Source: Pseudocitrobacter corydidari
Lineage (GTDB): Bacteria; Pseudomonadota; Gammaproteobacteria; Enterobacterales; Enterobacteriaceae
Assembly: GCF_021172065.1 (NCBI RefSeq)
Contig: NZ_CP087880.1
Coordinates: 741,111-805,110, forward strand
DNA length: 64,000 bases
Reading direction: 5' to 3'
The notes under the pieces are model-generated. The model searched no databases. It was not told where the DNA came from and saw only the letters and a program-made list of their open reading frames with translations. Positions 50,642 through 57,787 of the stretch are shown here, in pieces (the stretch's first letter is position 1; each line of letters begins with the position of its first letter). The position numbers were made by a program, and so were the translations under genes.

Positions 50642-51773
50642 AACTCACTTAATTTCTGGTTCAGAATGAGTACCTGGTCCTGATTGTTTTCCGCCATCCA
50701 GGATCCGTAAACACGATAAACCATCTGCGCGTCGGTGTGGCCCATTTGCTTCGCTATGAAGTTCGGGTTGGCACCGGCAGCTAACGACCAGCATGCATAT
50801 GTGTGGCGTGACTGGTATGCTTTGCGATAGCGAATCCCGGCGCGTCGCATTGCAGCTTCCCATGACTGATTAATCGACCCCACAGCGTAATGATGCCCGG
50901 CACGGCTATTACGAGTCGCTATCTGTGGATTGAAGACGAAAGTGCATGGATGCATTTCTGAACGCCCAAACTCTCGCAGCATGACTTCCACCTGATATTG
51001 CTTACCCAGTCGCGTCATCTCGGCCTGATTCCGCAATACGTCAATCGCTGGCTGAATCAGGTTGATGATGCGGTCCGTTCCGGCCTCTGTCTTGGGAAGG
51101 GTAAACTCCTTCGTCAGAGTGTGGTTACGGCGGATCATAATCGTTCCCGCTTTCAGGTCGATATCTTCCCATGCCAGTGACACAAGCTCGCCGTGACGAA
51201 CACCGGTATACACTGCCAGTGACCACATGTTTTTCAGTTGCTGATGCCGGCACGCATTTATCAATCTGACAAACTCATCACGGGTGAGTGGATCCGGTTC
51301 GCTTCGTGACTTCTTCAACAGAGAAATACCTGCAAACGGATTGGCCTTGATGTACCCGCTATCCGCAGCGAACTGAAACATGCCTGCCGTCGTTTTCATG
51401 TAATTGTTCACTGTTGGAACAGAACGACCTTTTACCGGTTTTGTCTGCCCGCGCTTCAGTACATGATAACCAGTTAGCAAATCCTTCCTGATAAACAACA
51501 GGTCTTCTTGTGTAACAGCAGAGGCCAATCTGTCACCGCCAATTCTCGGCACCATGTTTCTGATGATGGAAGTGTAACGTCCCATCGCATTGGTGCTGAT
51601 CTCCAGCCGTTTCAAATCCAGCCATTTCCCCGCCAGATCAGCCACTGATATCTCTTTACTTTCGGCACCAAAGCGCCGGAGGTTAGGGGAATCAGGAAAC
51701 TGGGTTGCATAGTTGAAATTGCCAGTCTTGATGGCGAAACAAACCGCCGCGCTTAATTCGCCAGCCATCTTCT

Positions 51774-51780
51774 GTTTTTT
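51774..51780 (-). other. slippery heptamer A_AAA_AAC with downstream stem-loop in the integrase gene
   Basis: In the zero frame the mRNA reads CCA AAA AAC AGA, the canonical X_XXY_YYZ form. Ten bases further a TGGCGAA...TTCGCCA stem (51757-51763 with 51732-51738, 18-nt loop) can form; an alternative GATGGC...GCCATC stem starts four bases after the heptamer. A -1 slip enters exactly the frame of the catalytic domain. Confidence 0.55.
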
Positions 51781-51938
51781 GGTACATCTGGCACGCCAAG
51801 GCTTTCCCTGACCCGGATGCCTTTATAAATGAACCATATGCGTAGTGTTCCGCCATGATTCTCAACGCCTGTTGGGTATGCTGACTTAGCCATTGTTCCC
51901 TCCTAACGTCCAAGAGCCTGGTAAGCATAACCCGTTCA

Positions 51939-52184
51939 TCAGGATTGAGCACCTGGCTGTTTAGACGCTTGCTGTTCGATCCAGTGATTTATGGCCTCTG
52001 TGTTATACATGCACTGGCTGTTAGGGTTGGGCTCACCTTCAGGTGAAACATGCAAATATTCACGGCCAAGGAACCATGAGCTCTTTCGTGCACGCTCTAT
52101 GGTCCCGGATCTGAGGCCCGTAATCTCGGTGAGTTTCTTTTCGGTTACCCATTTATTTGGCGTCAGTTGGATAATGTCGCTCAT
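51939..52184 (-). CDS. prophage excisionase (Xis)
   Basis: 81 residues: SDIIQLTPNKWVTEKKLTEITGLRSGTIERARKSSWFLGREYLHVS, a winged-helix excisionase of the kind paired with Arm-domain integrases. Directs excision with integrase and host factors. GGAG lies before the ATG; the gene ends 46 bases upstream of the integrase start, the normal xis-int order. Confidence 0.85.
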   Translation of the reverse strand: MSDIIQLTPNKWVTEKKLTEITGLRSGTIERARKSSWFLGREYLHVSPEGEPNPNSQCMYNTEAINHWIEQQASKQPGAQS

Positions 52185-52252
52185 AGTTTTCTCCAGGCAA
52201 AAAGAAACCCGCTCGGTGGCGGGTTTAATATTAAGATATTTTGATTGAGTGC

Positions 52253-52786
52253 TTAGTTAATTTTTAATTCGCGCTTGGCTTCTGCGACTAAATTACTGAG
52301 CAACTTTTCCGAGAGAGTGAGATCCTTTTCTGACGCTTCATAACTTTCTAAAGCATCCTCATACCAATCATCCATCACTTTCTTTCTCGCATTAACATAA
52401 ACATCGAGCAAGCTTTTAACTTTGCTTGTTAATGTGAAGTCAGCTAACTGAGCTATCCTTTCAAGTTCTTGAAGATCAAGCCAATACTCAGTTCGTAACT
52501 TCTCTTCAATCTCTTTCGGATGTGGTTTGAACCGAGACTCACCAGGTTCCATTTGCGCATATTCGCAACGGAGGAAGTAGTCATTGCTCATCTTAATCCG
52601 ATACGCAATATTGATAATTTCTGTGAACGCTTCCAATCGTTTTTCCCACCACTTCTCTTTGTAAAACTTATTCAAAGCAAACTTGGTAGAGAAATATGCT
52701 GCTAGCGCAGCTACAAGTAATGGAACAACAAATTTTGATAGAACATCCGTTAAATCCAGCGTTGTTTGCACAGGAATGGCGGTCAT
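52253..52786 (-). CDS. uncharacterised membrane-anchored coiled-coil protein (prophage)
   Basis: 177 residues, AT-rich. One N-terminal membrane segment (VLSKFVVPLLVAALAAYFSTKFAL, about 14-37), then a long charged, helical cytoplasmic part (FYKEKWWEKRLEAFTEIINIAY, and repeated Glu/Lys helices) to the end. I recognise no family. A single-anchor protein among early genes between xis and a DksA-like gene could be a lysogen-expressed exclusion or anti-phage protein, but nothing in the sequence proves it. Confidence 0.65.
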   Translation of the reverse strand: MTAIPVQTTLDLTDVLSKFVVPLLVAALAAYFSTKFALNKFYKEKWWEKRLEAFTEIINIAYRIKMSNDYFLRCEYAQMEPGESRFKPHPKEIEEKLRTEYWLDLQELERIAQLADFTLTSKVKSLLDVYVNARKKVMDDWYEDALESYEASEKDLTLSEKLLSNLVAEAKRELKIN

Positions 52787-52829
52787 TTCATATCCTTAAA
52801 TCACCAAAACTGTACTCATCATAACTTGA

Positions 52830-53045
52830 TCATCGAATATGTTTAAGCGCATGTTCTTTTCTTTCCTGGCATTCCGCGCACGTCTGGCAGCCGGGAACGG
52901 CTGTGCGCCGCGGAGCAGGGATATCCTCTCCGCATGCTTCGCAGAACTCAGCAGACACGAGATTACCGGTACGGCGATGCTTACTGAGTGCGAAGTTACG
53001 TTGTAACTCTTCGATTTCTGCTGCTGAATCAATAATGTCCGCCAT
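52830..53045 (-). CDS. phage DksA/TraR-type zinc-finger protein
   Basis: 71 residues. C4 zinc finger CEACGEDIPAPRRTAVPGC with C-x2-C pairs and the following CAEC, as in TraR and phage DksA homologues that insert into the RNA polymerase secondary channel without ppGpp. The N-terminal helix is short (ADIIDSAAEIEELQRNFAL). AAGGAG precedes the ATG. Part of the leftward early operon. Confidence 0.85.
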   Translation of the reverse strand: MADIIDSAAEIEELQRNFALSKHRRTGNLVSAEFCEACGEDIPAPRRTAVPGCQTCAECQERKEHALKHIR

Positions 53046-53046
53046 A

Positions 53047-53271
53047 TCAGTACTCCTTGAATTGCTTGTTCATCACACCGATAGTCCATGTGAAGAGAGT
53101 GAATGGAATGCCCAGGGCTTTAAGCTTCTCGAAATGCTTCTTGAGCAGTGGGCGACTTACCGCGTCGAATTTCGGCTTTGGCTTCTGATTCATTGCGGCT
53201 TTGAGTTCTTCGTTACAGCGCCGGGCGGAAAAGATAAGGGCGTTACGCTGTTCCTGAGTTTTTGGCATCAT
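53047..53271 (-). CDS. small phage protein of unknown function
   Basis: 74 residues (MMPKTQEQRNALIFSARRCN...), basic and helical, preceded by GGGAGG. It overlaps the end of the adenine methylase remnant (TGA inside ATGATG) and stops just before the DksA-like gene, so it belongs to the same overlapping operon. No family recognised. Confidence 0.6.
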   Translation of the reverse strand: MMPKTQEQRNALIFSARRCNEELKAAMNQKPKPKFDAVSRPLLKKHFEKLKALGIPFTLFTWTIGVMNKQFKEY

Positions 53272-53816
53272 GCGGCCTCCCGTCGAGCCAGTAGTTTGTT
53301 GCCGAAGGCCATTAAGTGGTCACGCTCAACCGTTGTGAACAGGCAGTGTGTACGCGGGTACGGCTTCCAGATGATGAGCATCGACCCTTTGTTGTTTCCG
53401 CTGACTGGCTTACCGGTGCCGGGTTAATAAATGCCAGCCGTCTGGCGGTGATGAAGCGAACCTGACTGGGGTCTGGATTGACTCCTTGAACCAGCCTACC
53501 GATGTGTCTGCTGGAACCAGCATGACCGTGCCGATCTGATTGGCGCTTTCGGCTGCGGCCTTTTTAACGAATGGTGTGATATCGCTATATGGTGGATTCA
53601 GCCAGACGTAACCCGGCACAGTCAGGTAATCAACCCATGGCGTTTCAAGCGTGTTCTGCTCGGCGGTGATGAACTTCCTGCAAAGTGCATTATGCGGCGC
53701 TGCGGCGGCATCCATTGGAAGCAGAACTCAGCATCAAGCGAAGCGAAGAGGGATGGCGGAGTGCGCCAGAGGTCACGTTGATCCGCTGGCGTGTTGCTGC
53801 CGGTGTAATCAGTCAT
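53268..53816 (-). pseudogene. phage DNA N-6-adenine methyltransferase (Dam type), three frameshifts
   Basis: Start MTDYTGSNTPADQRDLWRTP is that of phage Dam-like methylases. The catalytic block VWLNPPYSDI is present. Three single-base deletions break it: near 53714-53717 (CCAATGGATG, expected FQLDAAAAPHN), near 53468-53471 (expected TASQVRF) and near 53416-53420 (expected NPATGKPV). Correcting each restores a protein of about 183 residues ending FGNKLLARREAA at the TGA of 53268-53270. Because three losses add up to one codon, the end is back in the starting frame. Certainly non-functional as read. Confidence 0.88.
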
Positions 53817-53971
53817 GCTACCTCCTGACGATTGGAATACTCCTCAGCCAGGCGCTGTGCCTTGATTGGGTTACAGACAATTTCTCCCCACGGCATCAGC
53901 CATCCGTTCTTGCCGACGATGAATGGCAGTCGCACAGCGTAAACAACAATGTCATCGTGAGCATGTTTCAT
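53813..53971 (-). CDS. 52-residue phage protein
   Basis: MKHAHDDIVVYAVRLPFIVG..., ending RLAEEYSNRQEVA. Its ATG overlaps the stop of the upstream gene and its TGA overlaps the methylase ATG (both ATGA), so it is embedded in a chain of coupled genes; GTCAGGAGGTAGC at its end is also the methylase ribosome site. Intact frame in a decaying region. Unknown function. Confidence 0.65.
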   Translation of the reverse strand: MKHAHDDIVVYAVRLPFIVGKNGWLMPWGEIVCNPIKAQRLAEEYSNRQEVA

Positions 53972-54396
53972 AAAACAGCCTCGAATTCGTCAATGTAGAG
54001 ATTGGCCTTTATCAACCTGCTGCGGCGTGCGGCTTTATCCAGGCATTCCTGATGAACCTTTTTAGATGCATGGAGAACGGCGCCGCGAGTGCAAAGACGC
54101 GTCTTTCCTTGTGGGACAACTACTTTGGCCGGGGTTACTAAGTTGAATTGCCTATCGACAATTCCTGATTCAGTAACCCAGGTAGGAGAAGCCTCAAGAC
54201 GGGCAACTTTGCCGGTTCCACGTGTAAGGTTCTTTGCCGAGCGGTTAAACTCGATGAGCGTTACGCCAAAAGAGGCGGCTATCTCAGAACCGGTTACAGG
54301 GTGTCCGCGCGTCTGAATCATCCAGATAACGCGTTCACGGAGGCCGGAGAATTGCCCGGTGCGCCCGGGCCTGCGGTAGAAGGGAGTGCGTTTCAT
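53968..54396 (-). CDS. phage protein with winged-helix-like region, unknown function
   Basis: 142 residues. Basic N-terminus MKRTPFYRRPGRTGQFSGLR, a helix-turn-helix-like middle (VTGSEIAASFGVTLIEFNRSAKNLTRGTGKVARLE) and a basic C-terminal helix. Possibly a DNA-binding early phage protein. Overlaps the exonuclease stop (ATGA) and the 52-residue gene. Confidence 0.6.
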   Translation of the reverse strand: MKRTPFYRRPGRTGQFSGLRERVIWMIQTRGHPVTGSEIAASFGVTLIEFNRSAKNLTRGTGKVARLEASPTWVTESGIVDRQFNLVTPAKVVVPQGKTRLCTRGAVLHASKKVHQECLDKAARRSRLIKANLYIDEFEAVL

Positions 54397-55010
54397 GCTG
54401 CACGCTCTGCGATTTTCTGAATTTCCGATTCCAGATCCGCAAGGAAGGTCTTAACTTCAGATTCGATTTCGCTCGCCAGTGCTTCATCGAAATGAATGCG
54501 CTTCTTCAAATAGGCCAGATCAGGCGGCAGGCGATCATCGAAACTAACGAAATCACACCATTTCCGCCCGGTACACATCATCTGTGCATGCATTTGCAGC
54601 ATGTACTGGCGCTTTGGCTCGCCAGTTTTCAAGGTTTCAAGATGGGGCCAGGTGTTGGGGCATTTGATTTCGATAAGCCCGTCGTCGTTAACAAGTCCAT
54701 CCGGACTGGCTGCGAATCCGGGTATGGCTGGGTGATCGATGAGTCCTACTTCAGTGATATCCGCATCGAACTCATTTAGTGCGTACATTTCGCGCGCCAC
54801 TGGCTCCAGTTCAGTGCCGCGCATCATCGCTGCATTCGAGAACCCTTCCTCCAGCTTCCCGGTCAGCCGTTGGCAAATCAGCTCGGCCATGTAGTTCTGG
54901 CGGCTGGCGGAGTAGCCCGACTTGGTTCGGGCCATGACATCAGCCAGGCGGCTGGCTGTGACTTTGCCGCAGCGCGCGGCAAACCATTCAGGCGTACGCT
55001 GTTCCATCAT
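54393..55010 (-). CDS. phage exonuclease, YqaJ/lambda Exo-like
   Basis: 205 residues. YqaJ viral recombinase fold: RTPEWFAARCGKVTASRLADVM, RGTELEPVAREMY, then the nuclease core GFAASPDGLVNDDGLIEIKCP (Asp, Glu and Lys of the D-ExK site) and QYMLQMHAQMMCTG. Works 5' to 3' on dsDNA with a single-strand annealing partner; that partner (the bet-like gene, four-base overlap) is truncated here. No frameshift seen, so the nuclease may still be made. Confidence 0.88.
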   Translation of the reverse strand: MMEQRTPEWFAARCGKVTASRLADVMARTKSGYSASRQNYMAELICQRLTGKLEEGFSNAAMMRGTELEPVAREMYALNEFDADITEVGLIDHPAIPGFAASPDGLVNDDGLIEIKCPNTWPHLETLKTGEPKRQYMLQMHAQMMCTGRKWCDFVSFDDRLPPDLAYLKKRIHFDEALASEIESEVKTFLADLESEIQKIAERAA

Positions 55011-55499
55011 TCAGCCTCCGTCTCTGCGGCATTGACAGTTTCTGCGTTGTCGATAGCAAGACTCATGTCATACATGCGGCGCTTCTCAACTGCGCCGATC
55101 ACCTGTTTCTCTTCGGCGTTTAACGCCACCCAGAACTCCTGATACTTAATAGTTCCCTGGCGCGCGGCAGACTCACCTTTTGCGATCAGATCCGGGCGAC
55201 GGCTATCTGATTCATGGCCCGCATGAACTTCTGCCGTTGTTCCTTCAACGGCTCGCTCGGCTTCGTCCTGGTCGAAGATGCCAGCGAAACCAAAGGCCAG
55301 GCGCGCGCACTGGATAAGCGTCTTGTGGCGAAGCATGCGGGTAGGGTGGGACTGCCAGGGTTGAGTATTGCGTTTACACTCGCCCATGTACTCGGTGAAG
55401 ATGGTCGGGTGTTTACGGTCTTTGCGTAAATCGAGCCCATCGACGTTCCGCCAAATAGCTGGATCGATGTCCGCCTTGATATGCCTGAAGACTCCATTT
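55007..55499 (-). pseudogene. bet/RecT-like single-strand annealing protein, 5' half deleted
   Basis: In one frame the DNA reads LRKDRKHPTIFTEYMGECKR, NTQPWQSHPTRMLRHKTLIQCARLAFGFAGIFDQDEAER and a C-terminal tail, clearly the second half of lambda Bet-like proteins. The conserved N-terminal half is missing: about 20-35 codons further up the frame meets a stop and the DNA becomes the end of a tail-fibre gene. So a deletion joined early and late prophage genes here. Confidence 0.8.
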
Positions 55500-56319
55500 T
55501 TAATCAGAAATCACTTCGCATTCCTCAGGTATAGCTTTCTGTTTCTGACTCCAGATGCTGCTCTCAGGCATTTCAACTCGCACGCTAACGAACTGGTCTT
55601 TCGGAATATCGATAGGTTCACCATCGGTGAGACCAGTTATTTCGTTACGGGCGAACGTTGGCGCTGCCGGGTGCGTTCGGTGATATGTTTTTACCAAAAT
55701 TGAACCATCGGCATTAACTTCATAATCGAGCCAAACTAGTGGCTGCTTGTTGCGGTCTGTAGGAATATCAAAGCCGCCGTCTATGCCTCCCCACGCGGCG
55801 TCAGCATTAAGGCCAGTGCATCCCTCAATCAGATATTCTCCAGTTCCCAGGCGTGTAACGATACAACCTTCTGATTCATCATTTAATTCATATGAGCCAT
55901 CAGCAAATATTTGTATTATCGGAGACGCCGCTTTCAGCGTTCCATCGGAGGCTTTAGTTGTATTTCTGTTATTATAAAAAATAGTCCAACCTGTAACTTC
56001 ACCAGATGCATTATAAAAACGAGTGCCTAAATGCACGGCAGAACCTGAATAAAACCAGTCTATAAGAAACTTATGCTCCCATCCATATTGAGACAAAATA
56101 GCCCAGTGCTGGCCCGTAATGCCATACCATTTGAAGCATTTAATCCAATAGCAGAGTCACCAATAGGTAACAAATTAAAATTACTACCGAAATCGGATAC
56201 TTGATTACTGACTAGCATCGGTGTGGCTTTCATAAAAGCGGCATGGAGGTTGTTGGCCATCACGACATTATCTCCAGAATCCCCAATATCTTTCGTAGCG
56301 CTACTTCCTAAACCGACAT
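55500..56319 (-). pseudogene. silent prophage tail-fibre segment, frameshifted and lacking its 5' part
   Basis: Two frames make one tail-fibre C-terminus: NVGLGSSATKDIGDSGDNVV and ANNLHAAFMKATPMLVSNQV..., GLNASN, then WYGITGQHWAILSQYGWEHK through to IPEECEVISD. One base is missing near 56128-56132 (expected NWYGI). Upstream the frame stops at once in a Pin-type crossover-like sequence. It therefore looks like the promoterless copy of an invertible fibre cassette, beside its invertase. The 3' end abuts the bet remnant. Confidence 0.75.
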
Positions 56320-56329
56320 TTTATAGGTT
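56305..56329. other. candidate invertase crossover site
   Basis: TTCCTAAACCGACATTTTATAGG lies where the tail-fibre frame begins and next to pin. TTCCTAAACC matches one half of the Pin/Gin-type crossover consensus; the other half is poor. Confidence 0.35.
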
Positions 56330-56393
56330 GCCGTTCTGAATGATGATCGATACCGTCGCAATATTTTTGGAAGAAAAAAGGTGGCGAAAAAAT

Positions 56394-56977
56394 ATGCAAA
56401 TTGGCTATGTGAGGGTGTCAACAAATGACCAAAACACAGACCTTCAAAGAAATGCTTTAGAACGAGCAGGATGTGAGCAGATATTTGAAGAAAAAATGAG
56501 CGGAACGGTCGCTAACCGACCTGCACTGAAAAAGCTACTCCGAACCCTCAACGAGGGTGATACCTTGGTGGTGTGAAAACTTGACCGCTTGGGGCGGAGC
56601 ATGCGGAACCTGGTATTGCTGGTAGACGAACTACGCCAGCGCGGGATTCACTTTAAGAGCCTAACAGACAGCATTGATACTTCTAGCCCGATGGGGCGGT
56701 TTATCTTCCACATAATGTCTGCGCTGGCTGAAATGGAACGTGAATTAATTGTCGAGCGTACCCGGGCAGGTTTGGCTGCTGCGAGAGCGAAGGGCGTATC
56801 GGCGGGCGGCGTCCAAAATTAACCCCTGAACAATGGGCACAAGCCGGACGTTTGATTGAGAATGGTGTCGACCGCAAGCAGGTTGCGATTATCTATGACG
56901 TTGCGGTTTGTACCCTTTACAAAAAATTTCCTGCCTGTAAACCGATTAAGTTTTGTGCGGTTGAGCAAGGCGAGTGA
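56394..56977 (+). pseudogene. Pin/Gin-type DNA invertase, nonsense and frameshift mutated
   Basis: Serine recombinase that flips tail-fibre segments. Start MQIGYVRVSTNDQNTDLQRN with catalytic Ser9. Codon 61 is TGA where the family has Trp (LVV-W-KLDRLGRSM). Reading on, SLTDSIDTSSPMGRF and AEMERELIVERTRAGLAAARAKG follow; then one C is lost (GGC-GTA instead of GGC-CGT) before RIGGRRPKLTPEQWAQAG, and the C-terminal HTH ends VCTLYKKFPACKPIKF. Restored length 194 residues. Not functional as read. Confidence 0.9.
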
Positions 56978-57087
56978 AAATTTCCAAAAGTCATATCCGT
57001 ATGCTCATTATAAACTTACACACCGTGTGCTGAGAGTTTGGCTATAATCCGCGCTTCTCAGGTCTTGCAGCTAACCGGAGATACAAT

Positions 57088-57107
57088 TACTGTATATAAA
57101 AACAGTA
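57088..57107. promoter_or_regulatory. LexA (SOS) box
   Basis: TACTGTATATAAAAACAGTA: CTG-N10-CAG with A/T-rich centre and TA flanks, nearly the consensus operator. Directly upstream of two plus-strand genes. Confidence 0.88.
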
Positions 57108-57123
57108 TTTGTATGGTGACTAC

Positions 57124-57363
57124 ATGCCGCGTCGTTCAGATATCGTGATCGCCTTCAGGGCCTCTATTGTGAATGAAAGTTCAGGACGCAGGATTGTCAA
57201 AACCGCTGATTTTGTTCAGGAACTACTAAAGGTCAACTGGGACCTAAGCATGGAAGAGGCGAACCTTTGGATAGCAAGGTATACGACCTGCTTCAAAGTC
57301 ATCACTCCCGATCACGGCGAGAACAAGACGTGGTTCATGTACAACCCGAACGGAGGCCTTTGA
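57124..57363 (+). CDS. small SOS-controlled phage protein
   Basis: 79 residues from MPRRSDIVIAFRASIVNESS; a TTG five codons earlier sits against the LexA box and is less likely. Contains ADFVQELLKVNWDLSMEEANLWIARYTTCFKVI, a helical region, and ends YNPNGGL. I do not know its function. Lies 16 bases after the SOS box and one base before the UmuD'-like gene, so the two form a DNA-damage-induced operon. Confidence 0.65.
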   Translation: MPRRSDIVIAFRASIVNESSGRRIVKTADFVQELLKVNWDLSMEEANLWIARYTTCFKVITPDHGENKTWFMYNPNGGL

Positions 57364-57364
57364 T

Positions 57365-57766
57365 ATGGCATTTGCATCCCCGGCCAAGGTCTATGTAGAG
57401 CGCGGAATCTCACTAGATGCTGAGCTGATCAGCCATCCATCTGCAACCTACTATGTCAGGTCTGATGTGGCTATTTTGCGGGCCGGCATTAAGCAAGGTG
57501 CACTGCTTGTCGTGGACTCAGCAGTAAATCCATGTGACGGTTCGATCGTTCTCTGTTCCATTGATGGGCAGTTCGTTATGAGGTATTACCGCATGTTCCC
57601 AGACTTACATCTGGAGAACATGGAGACAGGCCGGAAGGAGAAGGCGCGCGGACTCGACGACGGAAGTGCACTCGATGTTTTTGGCGTGGTGACGTATATC
57701 ATAAACGATGCGCGCACCGGAGAATTCGACGATAACCCTGCTATTTCATTTATAAAGCCCACTTGA
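57365..57766 (+). CDS. UmuD'-like protein (HumD type) without protease dyad
   Basis: 133 residues. LexA/UmuD C-terminal fold: HPSATYYVRSDVAILRAGIK, GALLVVDSAVNPCDGSIVLC, IDGQFVMRYYRM, LDVFGVVTYIIND. Compared with UmuD, the Gly-Asp-Ser-Met of the catalytic serine is SDVAI here and the Lys of GEFTVKKL is Arg (GQFVMRYY), and there is no Cys-Gly cleavage region. So it should mimic processed UmuD' without self-cleavage, like phage P1 HumD, and might join UmuC in translesion synthesis. SOS-controlled; GGAGG precedes it. Confidence 0.82.
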   Translation: MAFASPAKVYVERGISLDAELISHPSATYYVRSDVAILRAGIKQGALLVVDSAVNPCDGSIVLCSIDGQFVMRYYRMFPDLHLENMETGRKEKARGLDDGSALDVFGVVTYIINDARTGEFDDNPAISFIKPT

Positions 57767-57778
57767 ATGGGCTTTATA
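57751..57778. terminator. terminator of the SOS operon
   Basis: TATAAAGCCC-N8-GGGCTTTATA overlaps the stop codon of the UmuD'-like gene. Symmetric, so it can also end the minus-strand glpQ-like transcript. Confidence 0.75.
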
Positions 57779-57787
57779 AAAGAAGTG

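Larger units (their letters stand above)
50590..51893 (-). pseudogene. prophage tyrosine integrase, reading frame broken at a slippery A_AAA_AAC run
   Basis: The true start is the ATG at 51891-51893, after AGGAGG: MAKSAYPTGVENHGGTLRIW and following residues are the Arm-DNA-binding (DUF3596-type) domain of this integrase family. After codon 40 the frame ends seven codons later at TAA. The rest (M at 51768 onward, 392 residues) continues in the -1 frame: AGELSAAVCFAIKTGNFNYA, core-binding domain, catalytic YTGVRHGEL, QSRHTYA, GHTDAQMVYRVYGSW (tyrosine). A single -1 step in CCA AAA AAC gives 434 residues. Either one A was lost from the run (pseudogene) or the ribosome shifts there. It reads toward the left attachment site, as usual. 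Confidence 0.85.

Noticed and set aside
51692..51952. 86-codon minus-strand frame between xis and the integrase catalytic part
   Set aside because: Runs mostly out of frame over the integrase N-terminal domain, which has the better start and homology.
56394..56977. Active transposon resolvase
   Set aside because: Sequence is of the Pin/Gin invertase group next to a tail fibre, not Tn3; it has a nonsense codon and a frameshift, and no transposase or terminal repeats were seen.
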